Origin: Acanthaster planci
Taxonomy: Eukaryota > Echinodermata > Asteroidea > Valvatida > Acanthasteridae
Direction: 5' to 3'
DNA length: 64,000 bases
Assembly (NCBI RefSeq): GCF_001949145.1
Contig: NW_019091367.1
Location: forward strand, 2,088,189 to 2,152,188
A model generated the notes under the pieces. That model did not search any database and was not told the origin of the DNA. It saw nothing but the letters and a program-made list of their open reading frames with translations. This document shows positions 48,702-60,800 of this stretch, piece by piece (the first letter of the stretch is position 1; every line of letters begins with the position of its first letter). The translations under genes were made by a program, and so were the position numbers.

Positions 48702-51700
48702 ATGCCGATCAGAGTTGCTGTAATTGGTGGAGGTGCGGCGGGCCTGTGCGCTGCACGGTACCTCACCAAGAAGCCTGACATGTTTCAGGTGGTGGTCTAC
48801 GAGCAGTCAGATCAGATCGGAGGCACCTGGGTCTACACGGAGGATGTCGGCACGGACAAGTATGGCCAGCCGGTTCACTCAAGCATGTACTACCGGCTGA
48901 GGTAGGCTGTTCAGCATGTTCAGTTGGAGCAGGTGGCAAAATTATTTTGTAGGGCAGAAAAAAAATATAGTTGTGTTTCCGGTTACCCAACCCATGGCAA
49001 CTTAGAAAAATCTAAGGATCCTACAGTACAGTTGTACATGTAGGTACAGGTAATGTACATGTATGAGAAAGATTTCATATACTTTTAGCCTAGGACTTGT
49101 TATCACTTTCTGACGGCTGTTTTAACATTTTAAGGGAATATGGATGCTGTCCGTATATGGAACTCTTTGCGGCACATGTATATTTTGGCCCCAACCCACC
49201 ACTCAGATGTTGTGCACATACATGTACATATATCACTTGTAGGTTTTTTAGCCTGCCGTTTGAAAAAACTGGTTTACCGTTGTTTGCAGTTTCTTCTACT
49301 TTCTAAATTCTTAACCAGTCTGTGCCCCCCATTGAAATTTTGAAATGTGTGGCACCTACATGTATGCACTTTCAAAGTTTGCTTTCAGTGCTTTCTGGGA
49401 AAAAATGTGGTTCCCTCACTAGCCCTTTGTTACCCCCCTAAGAATTTCCCTGTAGCCCCAGTTACCAGATATTGGGGGTGTCCAAAAAATATGCATGTTG
49501 TCAGCAGCAAATGAAATCTTGCAGGGGGCCAATGAGCTCCTTATCTGACCAATTTTCAGTATATTCTATGATACTCAAGTGGCCGCTGAGCACCCAGTTG
49601 GACAATACTTCTGCATATAGTGGGGGGGAGGTGTCCAAGGCCAAAGGGCCAAGGGATGTCCGAGCTGGACAAAGAGAGGGCGCAGTGTTCATAGCAAGAG
49701 AGGCTCCTTTGGCCGGAACTTCACTTCACTGGTTCATGAACGACTGTGAAACGGACACGTTATGGTCGCGCCACTGCCAACAAACCGAACACTCCCAAGC
49801 AACTTGACTCTTTTTCAACTGATAGGAGGGGGATGCTTCTGCTTAATTATGTTGAAACATTGTTGAAAGGGGCCATTCATCTTATTTGTAGAACAAACCT
49901 TCCCAAGGAGGTCATGATGTTCCCTGATCTTCCTCTCAAGGAGGGCGGGAGAACTTCCTTTATCAAGCACAACGATGTCCTCCGTTACCTGAAGCGATAT
50001 GCTGCAACGTATGACTTGCATAAATATATTCAGGTAAGGCTAGGATTCCTTTTTTGCAGTAGAATGAAAATGATACAACAAGATTGTGTTTGTAAAGAAA
50101 ATGTTTTATAAGTGGTTTTTTTTTTCAAGAATATTTTCAGTGCTGCTCATTAAAGAACCCGACCTTCTTGTCCATTTTCTTATGATGTGATATTTTTAAT
50201 GAGGTGGCCTTTTCCAACTGGCAGAATTTTCAAAGATGGCTGCATTTTCCAGACTCATTTGCATTGTAAATACTGTTGATGATCATTGGAGAAAGGATTT
50301 TTCACTCTGCCTAATACGTTTAAACTTGCAGTACAAACGGATTACAAATGGCACCAAAACCTAAAAAGGAAACAAGAGAGAGAATGAGGCAAGACAGGAC
50401 GAGAAGCCAATTCCTTTTTTCAGGCCTTTTTGAATCTTTCTGTAACCCCTCCCCCCTTCTGCGACAACCACCAGTACTGCGCACCTCCTCAAAACCAGTG
50501 AGTGCAGGTACACGTACACAGTTGTGAGACTATAATGTGCATTCAGTGAAAGTTATCGTGGGGACAAAGTTGTGTCCAGAGCACTTGCTCACTCTTCTTG
50601 AGTGTAAACCAGCATTCCCCTTCTCTTGAACTCAAACATGCAGCTGCAGACTAGGGTCGAGTTGGTGAAGCCAATCACGAGCAACGACAGAACTACATGG
50701 GAAGTGACTGTGAAGAATGCAGAGGACCCTGACGCCGTGCCGCAGGTCCATGTGTTTGATGCAGTAATGGTCTGCAATGGGTAAGTGCTCGGAGTTGTCG
50801 CTAATCTCTAGCCCCCATTTCTCTCTGTTTGCATAAAAGGTCCACATTTTCAGTTGAGACAGAGAGCCCTGGAAGCTGGTGACTTCACACAATGTACTGT
50901 ACATAACTAAGAAAAAAAATATTGACTGTCTGCTGGAGAAAAGCAAATAGAAATGAGAAAACCAAAAAAAGAATGAATTATGTATGTCACATCTCACTGC
51001 CACTGAGCAACTAGGCATAGCTGTGTTTAAATCACAAACTGGATGTACATGTATGTAATTTCAGTTTTGGTGGATCATCTTTACAGTAAGTATGCAGTGC
51101 CCAGTTACCCAGATATACCTGGCTTGGAGACGTTCACGGGGAAAGTCATCCACAGTCATGAATACCGCCACCCAGAGGATTTCCAGGGCCAGACAGTGGT
51201 CCTCTTGGGTGCCGGAGCCTCTGGCTGCGACATCTGTGTGGACCTCCACCCGTTTGTGGATAAAATCTACCTCAGCCACCACAAACAGGAGATTACCAGC
51301 ATGCTTCCCAGTAATTTGCAGCAGGTGCCGGATATCGCGTCGATCGACAATGGCAGCATCGTGTTCACCGACGGGCAGCGTGCAGAGGCCGATGCGCTGA
51401 TCTTGTGCACAGGCTACCTGTACAACTTCCCGTTCCTGGCAGCGGAGTGCGGGGTGGTCGTGGACCGGATGCGCATCTCGCCTCTCTACAAGCACGTCCT
51501 GCACACTGGGTTCCCGTCCTTGTCCTTCATGGGTATGGTGTGGAGCATCAACCCCTTCCAGCTGTTCAGCTGCCAGGTACGCTTTGCCATGGCCGCGCTG
51601 GATGGCACAATGACCCTACCCAGCACCATCGACATGGACACCGACACGCAGCAGGACTACGAGTATCGGCGCCACGAGTTGAAGTACCCCCACCATTACG

Positions 51701-51903
51701 CCCACAAGTTGGACTCGATGCAGTGGGACTACAAAAAGGAACTTTTGCAACTGGCAAAGGTAGAGGAGGACGACGAGGCCATCAACCCCATCTTTGAGGA
51801 GATGTACAATGAAACGCATCACCTCCGAACTAAGGACCTGGTTAACTATAAGACTCGAAGCTTTGAGATGTCTGATGACTTGAAAAGTTGGGAACTTTTA
51901 TAA
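48702..51903 (+). CDS. Flavin-containing monooxygenase, invertebrate FMO/senecionine N-oxygenase-like (4 exons, 431 aa)
   Basis: Exons are 48702-48901, 49892-50033, 50644-50780 and 51087-51903, in phase. They give 431 aa, similar to the shorter invertebrate and plant FMOs and shorter than vertebrate FMO1-5. The FAD-binding GxGxxG is GGGAAG at 9-14. TNLPKEVM follows the first join. The FMO signature FxGxxxHxxxY is at 176-186. The NADPH-binding GAGASG is at 201-206. The LxTGY-type motif is LCTGY at 266-270. The enzyme should use NADPH and O2 to oxygenate soft N or S centres; the substrate is unknown. No C-terminal membrane anchor is visible, so it is probably soluble. The start at 48702 was chosen because a splice acceptor (TGTGCGCAG) sits just before it and the family begins with this beta-alpha-beta fold. 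An AATAAA is at 52761-52766. Confidence 0.92.
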
Positions 51904-54878
51904 CATTCCGTAGTTGGGAATTTGAGCACTTTCAGGGGAATTTGTGTTTGAAACCACCAACTACCTTTTTCATTTAAATAACCGAAAAGTCATTTTATTA
52001 CATTTTCATGAAGTTTAATGACCCACAGTCTTCATTACGAAATCAAAGTGGAAGGCACCGGTAAAAAAGATTCTAATAAGTGACTTTTAAGCACTTTTAT
52101 GCATGTATTGACTGATCCAACAACTAAAATGGGAGGCCATAACCAGGCCATAAATCTGTATTGCTGACTGAAGGGGATGGAGATGAGGGGGGGAACCATG
52201 TGACATTATAATTTCCTATCTCCCAGACAGCATTCCCCCAGTAACAGTTTGGTATTGCAAGATCTGTCCAGTTTCTCCAATGCTGTGAAATTCCCTGGTG
52301 TCATTGTTTATGTATCATACAGAGGTGACCCAAAATTGAATTCTGAGATATTTTTAATGAACCCTATTATATAAAATTGAATTTTAAAGTAAAATGTCCA
52401 TGTACATTTACCTGTAATTCTTGTTTTAGAGTTGTAAAGTAAAGAATCCCTTTTTAAAACTTTAGCCCAGCGAATGGACCTAAAGTAAAAAACAAAGGGA
52501 AATAAATGACCAAACTGTCCCTGTTGGTAGGTTTTCTAATCCACAGATTTTGCTCAGGGAGTACATGACAGTTGTTTAAGTCTGTGGTGTTTCCTTTGAG
52601 AAACAAAGAGAGATCTTTGAGCTCATCAACATTTTGCATGAATGCAGTGCAAGACCTTTGTTTTTATACAGTAGACACAACTAATCTGATCATTTGATTT
52701 AAGACGCCGGACAGTAATGGTAAATTTTTTATTGTGTAAAAATGCAAAAAAAAGTGTATTAATAAAATAAAGTGGCACTTTTATGTAGCTTTGTCTTATG
52801 TATTTGCAATGAATCATACACCCACCGGTCTAAACAAGTTGGTTGTAGCAAGTACTCATTTGACCATACATCCCCAAAACCATCAAAGACAGGTACAGTC
52901 CACAACAGCCATATGTATGTATGCATAGCACCTTGAAGCATTTAATATCCATCCAATAGAGGGATCCCAATACGACGCTTTTAGCGTTGATCTGCGCACT
53001 TCCGCGTTTGAAAACGAGGCTGTATGTGTCAGCTTCAATTCTTAATACGATCAGACGATTGAAAGTAAGGAGTCAAGACACAAAATACCTGAAGGTATGT
53101 TAAATTCAGACTTTTCAGGCTGCAAATTGTTGTGGAAGAGTCTTTCAGGATGACTCGACACGTAAAATCAAAAGAAAAAATAACGACAATTTACCCTGAA
53201 CTAACGTACCTGCGATGGTCATGTATCTTGTGCAGTGGGCGTGGTTTAAACTGAAGTGGTGTCACACTTACGAACGGGATACTGTATGTACTGTGTCAAA
53301 TCCGCGGGTGCGCGCGATGAAGTTCAACACAGAGAGCCTCGGTTTCAACGCGAATATGCGCAGACGGCGCTAATGTGAAATCCCTCTATATACATTGTAC
53401 ATGTACGATCTACACTATTACACACAATTTGAGTGTAAAAATTCCAAGTTAAAACATTGAAATACCTGTTTACGTAAAACACGGATCATTATGCAAGCAT
53501 TCTATTGCACAGTGTCTTTGAAGCCAATCTTCCAATTCCCATTCCAGCTCCCTGTGCAAATTATTGCCTCCCTCCTGCCAGAATTCAACCTATTAATCTT
53601 TAAAACTGCCATTAGAGGACGGCCATGAATATCATATCTTACAGGTCACAGAAGTATCACGCATTTAGCACAAAAGAGGGCAGAACTAGTTTAAAGTCAG
53701 CTATTACTATAATAGCCAAATGGGCCAACACAGATGCACCGGTGGCGTTGTGCTTTGTTTACATGTGCATGTAGGGTATGCTTGCTTAGAATAACAGGTT
53801 TCATACAGAGCTTTAAACTAAGATCAATACATTCCTCATTCTTATAATCCCTCGTCACTGGTCCAATGAAATATTCTGAAAACCCTCTCAGTTCCCTGAG
53901 GAGTATACGTTTGACGCTGCTGTTTTTGTGCGAGGAAGCTGAAGTCAATCACACTAATCATCTTTGCCCTCACTGGTACCGATTTATACTCCTGGGTGGA
54001 GCGAGGCAAGTGGGAGTCATCCGACTTGCCCACGGTCACAGCAGGTGACCAGCAGCTGGATTCTAACCCCAGACCCGGTAGGTTGACAAACCCTAAGTAC
54101 TCAGCCAACATGCTTCAAGCAGTTTCCTCTTAGGCTTTGAATCTATCATCCCCACCTGGTACCCATAAAACCACCTGACGTTGCCGGTACATGGGCCTGC
54201 TATCTTGTTGCAACCTCTCGGGATAGAACACCTGTTTACCACCATCCCCAGCCTCTCTCTTTACGGAAATAATTACGGCCTGATCTGTGAAGAGGAGACA
54301 GGGGTCAGTAGGGCCACTTCGGAGTTCGTGGCCTCTTGAAGAACTTTGCACAATGTAAAGCAGCGGGAATCCTCGACATGTTTCACCTACATCCTGTCCA
54401 TTTGCACCACGGTATAACTTGTGGGTCAGGAAAAGTGGACATGACGTGACTTTGTGGCATCTTGGGATTACAAATTGACGGAAAGGGAACGTACAAAATG
54501 ATCTTGATGCTTTATCTATGCGATTTGGTTCGGCTTTTACGGTGACGCTGCATTATTACACGTAGACCATAAATTACATGCACATAATCTTGACTTCTTG
54601 GTGGGAACTGTTTCACAACGGAGCAAATGCGATGAGGCTGCAAACGTGTTATCACAGCTACATGTATAAAAGTCAATCAACTCCCACTCTTCTATATTAT
54701 ACACAGAGGGTTTTGACTCACATTCTACCATGCCATTCATATTGGCGTTCCATTGGGGGGCAATGGGGATTGTGAGTCTACTAAAACAGTGAAAAGACAA
54801 TGCCCTCACTGCGGACCCCAAAACTCTTGTGCGAAAAAGTCCACTGTAACTTTGGAGTCTATTATTCGTTCATGAACA
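51904..54878. other. Convergent region between FMO and BORCS6
   Basis: Expected to hold the FMO 3' UTR (AATAAA at 52761-52766) and the BORCS6 3' UTR. It also contains the second copy of the repeat found at 16461 (52955-53390). I found no additional exon. Confidence 0.55.
52955..53390 (-). mobile_element. MITE-like repeat pair, copy 2 (more complete)
   Basis: This is the inverted counterpart of 16461-16865. Both ends carry AATAGAGGGAT-type termini (left) and ATCCCTCTAT (right), then about 45 bp of further inverted similarity (GATCTGCGCACTTCCGCGTT against AACGCGAATATGCGCAGACG). The total is about 436 bp. There is no coding frame. The long terminal inverted repeat supports a non-autonomous DNA transposon. 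Confidence 0.65.
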
Positions 54879-57800
54879 TTACTTGCAGACTGACTCCATT
54901 TCTTCTAGTAGTCGCTTGATCGATTTACTGTTGAATTCCAATTAAGGAATAACGCTATGGAGGGCATCGGAATCAGCTGTAACAATATTCTACAGGTGTA
55001 CCCACACTGGAATGAGATTGCAAGTGACACCCTACTGAGGCACTGAGGGGAGTATGGAGTTGCCAACCCCCCCTCCTCTACCCCTTCCCTCTGTGGTTAC
55101 TGTAAGCAGAATCTTCATTCTCGTCAGCAACTTTATGTAACTTATACTGTCGGCAAAGAGGCCACCTACAGTCAAACATCTATGATTACTACCAAACATG
55201 AACAGTGCCCTCCGGTGGTATTCACCTCGATCCCTCCCCCCAACAGCAGTGCAACGTACACAGGACCCAAAACCACACAATAAACACTATGGAGGTGCAA
55301 ATTTCCTAAGAACCATTTCTCTTCTTTATGTTTGGGCATATACTGCTTGAATACTTTTCAGCACAACAAAAAACCACTGTGTTGACTTCCCTGAACTAAT
55401 TACGGCTCGGAATGCAAATTCCATGTGTGTGATTTTTTAGTGGCATTCAAAGCACACATCCACTGCGACAGGAGTACTTCTCTAAAAAAGGATACATTTG
55501 ATTGGCAAGTCGGTGCACAGGTTCCATGGTTTTGTTGAGTTCTTCGCACCTTGCTATAAGGGCATACATACACTGTAAAAAAAAATAATAATAAAATAAA
55601 ATTAATGTTCAGTCGGCATCTTGTAAGGAAAAAAAAACCAGGATGAGGCTGTGAGGTTCTCATCACTAAGACAGATGGGAACATTTCACAAGATGTACCT
55701 ACTTCTTGATGACTCCACCCCTAGCGACTGCCCACCACTCCCCTGTGTCTTAGCGAGAAACCCTACTCAACGCAATGTACAACTATTGTCAAGGTGAGAT
55801 GCCTGCTCGACGTAACAGGGTCCAACAGACCAACCAGCCCCAAGTGTCAGCCTGCCAGCCACCACTGGATCCAGGATTCATTGACACAATTGTCTCAGCA
55901 GCTAAGCTGTCGCTGTTAGCTGCATGTATATGCAAGATGGTCCCTCGAACTCAAAATCTTGGACTATTTACTCTTTGCCTGCTGCCGCCACGGGCATGCA
56001 GAGCCTCGATCTGGCAGCTTGACACAACAAACAAAGCCGGTTAAGTAATTCCCTAGAATGTTGCTTACGTAATTTTAAGCATGCTGCGTTAGTTCTTATA
56101 CCGTGCGATTGGACAAAGCGATTCTGACGCAATTGTACAAGCTGCCAGTTCAAGGCTCTGCATGCCTATGGTGACAGCATGTAAAGAATGAATAGAGGGT
56201 TTGCGTGGTAGCCATCTTACAGGACAGTTCTTTTGTTCAAAAGGGTGTACACAAAGGTTTCCCTCTGAAAGGGGGCAACAATGAAAAGCCTCAGTGGCAC
56301 CTTGCTGCATCTAGTAGGGTTATGGATATTTCTTCTTGAGGTGGCTGCAGGAAGAACTTCAATTTTTGGCTTTACCTTCACACTTTGATCGACGGTAACA
56401 CCAGCCTTGTCCACTGCATCTCTGTATGTCTGTGTATGACCGACAGTTATGGCGGACATCTGCAAAAGACAATCTGTACTGGTGAACACGAGGTTGTAGG
56501 TTCGAGTCCCACCCCAGTAATGCTTCTGGGGTTTTTCGCAAGCTCTATTGCCGTGTTCCCATTGGACTTTTTTGGTTAACTTACCGCAACTTTCCTGTAG
56601 AATTACAAAATGAAATGTAAAGGGAAAACACTGTAAACTAATGTCCCTGTCAATTTACCGCGATCGCGATGTAAAACTAACAGGCCAAAAAGGGTCGCGG
56701 AAGATTTCCGCACAACCACAGCAAGTTAGCAGGGGTGCCAAAAAGTCCAATGGGAATAGTTCCCATACAATGCATATTGACCATGACCACGCTTATCCTA
56801 CGAACCAGACTACTCCTACACAGAGATCAGCGAGAACACAAAAATGGTTGTATGGTTCCCATTCTCCAGCTCAATGCATAGAGTACAGCAGCGTGCCATG
56901 CACACACAGTGAAGAGTACCCGGGTAAAGCTATCCACACATTGTGTACAGGGCTTTTCCTGTATTGCCGAATTTGTCATATTTGTCTGACAAATTTGGCC
57001 GAATTTGTCTGATTTTGTCATTTTTTGGTCAGAATTTGAGGATTCTGTCATGCTTTGTACAGTGCAGGCAATGTAATCAGCTGGTCTTATTAGGCCTAAC
57101 ACAGAGAAAAAACACTCTATTATGGTAAAAAAAGTCCATGTGGGAATGTGCAGTAGACTGACATTAAGGAATGTTGTGGTAAGTTTCTGTGCGCCCGTGG
57201 AAGAAAAAGTCCAATGGAAACACGCCTTATGACAACATCAAGCTCACAGTGCTACATGTGTTATGAATATATCGGCGAGAGGGCACAAAAACACCCACCA
57301 TCCCTCTCATCATGTCTACTGAAGACACAGACAGATTCTCCTCCAAAAATGGTTTTCAAGACTTAAAGGATGTTACTTTCAAGCAAGACATGTGGGACCA
57401 ACACAATTAATCTAAGACAGTGATGCACCGAGTCTTTCTGTGCAGCAATCGACCGTGACGCTCATCATTTGAATTAAATTTGAGGCCCCTCAGGTGAAGC
57501 AAAAAATGCAAAGAATTCAGGAAAGAGGTATAACAAAATTATTAACTGCTGTGATGAGGGATATGATGTTTTCACACTCTTGGGAATGCACAGCACCCTT
57601 GGCTTCGTCTCGGGTGCTGTGAGTTCGTTGGATGTTGAAGTCTCATACCCCATGTAACGGCAGACAAATAACTGTTAGGTGACCTACGTTCTGTAGCGTG
57701 CTGGACAGGTGGCCCATCATCAGCTCCACGCTGTCGGCCACCCGCTTGCTGTGCTTTTCGATGTCCGCCAGAGCCGTCGGGTCCACCGGGGGGATGGCAC

Positions 57801-60800
57801 TGGCGCTGATCCCCGAGGGGCTGAGGGAAGGAGTGCGGCTGTGGGAGGAGGACGGCGTGTGGCAGGCCGAGGAACCGGTGCTGCTACCTGCAGGGGACAA
57901 CATGGGTTGTCAGGGAGGGAAAAACAAAACAGACTATGAACATGTCTGCCAACGGTGTGTAAAATGACACAGGTGGCATACTTTGACATAACTTCTCATG
58001 ACCGTGGCTGATCATGATTTCTTAAGAAGCGCAAAAAGCACAAAAAAGGTTTAATAAAGTAAAAAACTGAGCAGAAAGTAAAACAAGGGATATCAGCTTT
58101 AAACCAAGCATAGCAAGTGGAACAAGGGTTTTTGCCTTTTATCCTAGGCAATAGGCTAACTATTATCATAAACTAACGTCTGATCTTTTTGGACAAGTGA
58201 TCTTGATTTCTTGACCAGGTTAAAGCCAATTCAACTTCAGTCAAAACTCTCCTTACTTGCCTCAGAGGGAAGTTTCACTTTACAGACAAATCTAGTGATG
58301 TTTCATGGGACATTTCTGATGGCCCCTTTGACGGGCTGGATTTTGCATTGGGTGACTGTCATGGTTCTGAATAATAGCTTCAAAATGTCAATCGCCATTG
58401 GTGGGGGACCATAGTAATGACTTGTGATAGTGTTACCAAGGTCATCATACATGTACTTGTCTACATTTGCTGTTTCACCAGGGATTCAAGTCTTAAGAGG
58501 GAAAATTACTCAGACTGAAACACCTCTATTAAAACTGATTTCTATATTTGATCAATTAGATTCAGTTAATTCCACTCTTAGTGGCTTGTCCTTACAGTCA
58601 GTTTGGATGAAATTTCAGTCCTTGGCAAGATGGGGATCGAGCCAACAAGTAAAGTCTGTGGCACTCACAAACAATTCTCTCAACACTCAACTGTAAAAGG
58701 CCTGTTCATTCTTGGCAGGAATGCAAACATAAACACAAGTTTGCAACATCAGATCAAATACCCGGTATTTCCTGGGGATTCACAAAACTTGAAACACATT
58801 TTCAAGTAATTTTCACTGCAGATGTTTCTAGATGCTCAACAGTGCATTAGGAAAATAGCCAAATAGCAAATGGAAAATAGCCTCTCCATGGTAACCTCTT
58901 AGTGGTACACTGTATTGTGAAATATCGTTATTGGCACCAAAATTGAAGTGTCTGATTTTGACATCTACATGTACATGCACCTTACCATCAAACAGCATTA
59001 GTCAATGAATAAACACGGAACCATACTGAACTCCTAGCAAGCTACATGTACATATAAGCCTGCTGGACGCATTAATGATTTTGCACAAACCCCTATAATA
59101 CTGGATTTTTTGCACACTTTAAATGCAAAGGTACAACATCTGCAATCCACAATCCTCCATAACATGTATTTATCATAATGCCAAAGTAATGCAAATACAT
59201 ACATGTACCGTACCTGTCGCCCCTGTGCAACAGAGATGGAACAATTTTCAAAGCGGACGGGGGAGGGGCCAATTGTGAGATCATCAGGCATCAGCCATCA
59301 ATAGGCCAATCCACTAAGCCCCCATCGATTATAGGACCTTCCAAAAACATGGGGGGGGCATGGCCTCCCATGTGTTTTGCCCACCTGCCGCCAAACACCA
59401 ACATCAATTCATACACAGGTACCGGTATCTCAGATTGCAAAGCAGCCTCAAAGAATTCACCATATTTTGAAAAGCACATGTAAATGCTCTAGTACAGTGT
59501 ATTTTCAAGATGTATTTTTGCGGTGGGGAGATGTTAATTATATAAAACAGGTTTTGCCCTTACCCAACGTATATTAATAAGCACTGTATGCTCAGTGCTT
59601 GTCCGAGAGCTTGCGAAAAAAACCTCATAAGCTTACTCGGGTGGGACTTGCACCCACGACCTCCTGCTTACTAGTGCAGATGTCTTAACCACTCGACCAC
59701 CGTCAGTATATGTTGGGTAAGGGCAAAACCTGTTATACATAATTAGTACAGTGTAGTAAAATACAGTTCCATGATCATGATATGGAATGGAAATCCCACA
59801 TACACCATGTACAAGTAGCTGAATATTTAAAACTGGTTAGTCGTACCGGTACCTTCACACAAATATGATAACACTAGTATAGTACAAGACAAACTGGCAT
59901 TCACAACTGCTTCTTACCCATGATTCCTGGTGGTAAGACAGTCCAAAACAAAAACATGAGGAGAACTGACATAAGCAGAGGGAGGATGTAAACATAATGG
60001 ACAAGGCTAGGGGCTAGCCACACATGTACGGTGCACCATGCAAAACAATACTTCTACAAGCCTATCGGGAAAAAAAATACCCATTTACCACAACGAAAAT
60101 ATCTTGACTGTGATCAGTGATCAACTGCCTGACACTGAGTTAAACTGAGACGGTTTTTAAAATCTCAGCTTCGACTTGGGCTCAGTGGCGAAGCTACATG
60201 TACCGGTAGGATTTTACGTGTAGGGAGGCACAAAGGGGGTACCAGCATCTTATGGGGGGCACTAACTTTCAGTGGTGAGGTTTTTCTGGGCAAGTTTTTG
60301 TTAGCCTTGCTCAACACCCATTCATCTGGGTTTTTTTTTTGGGGGGGGGCATGTGCCCCCTCCCGGTGGCTACACCACTGCTTCGGCTTATCTCAGGCTC
60401 TAACACCATCCCTTGGCATTTACTATCAAAACCACATCAAATGATCCAGAGTTTTGGCTTAAGACGGTTTAAGATTTCTATCGTTGAAAGTGAAGCCGCG
60501 ATGAATGAACCATAAGGTTTCCAATTCGGGGGGACTAAATTTTGTTGAAGCCAAAGTCAGTGATGAAATGAAAAAGAAAATGTAGTGCCGCTAGAGAAAC
60601 CAAAATGGTTTCTCATACAGGTTTTTCGTTTCCCTTTTAAGTGATGGAGGTGGCCTTTTTCGAAATTTTTTTTTAAATGGCATTTTCCATGATGACAGGT
60701 TACATGCAAGTCCACTCCCTGTTTTGCTAAATCTATTGTGACGGCACGAGCTCTGGAATCATCTAATTTAGGTTTTCAACTAGCATCAATGCAATGCACA

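Noticed and set aside
51061-51822. Antisense and shifted frames over FMO exon 4
   Set aside because: They are shadows of the well-supported FMO coding frame; none matches a family.
59597-59702. Functional tRNA gene on the minus strand
   Set aside because: A-box-like and B-box-like motifs are present, but the stems do not pair well enough for a confident cloverleaf, and the body is shared with a degraded copy at 56467-56550, so a SINE is more likely.
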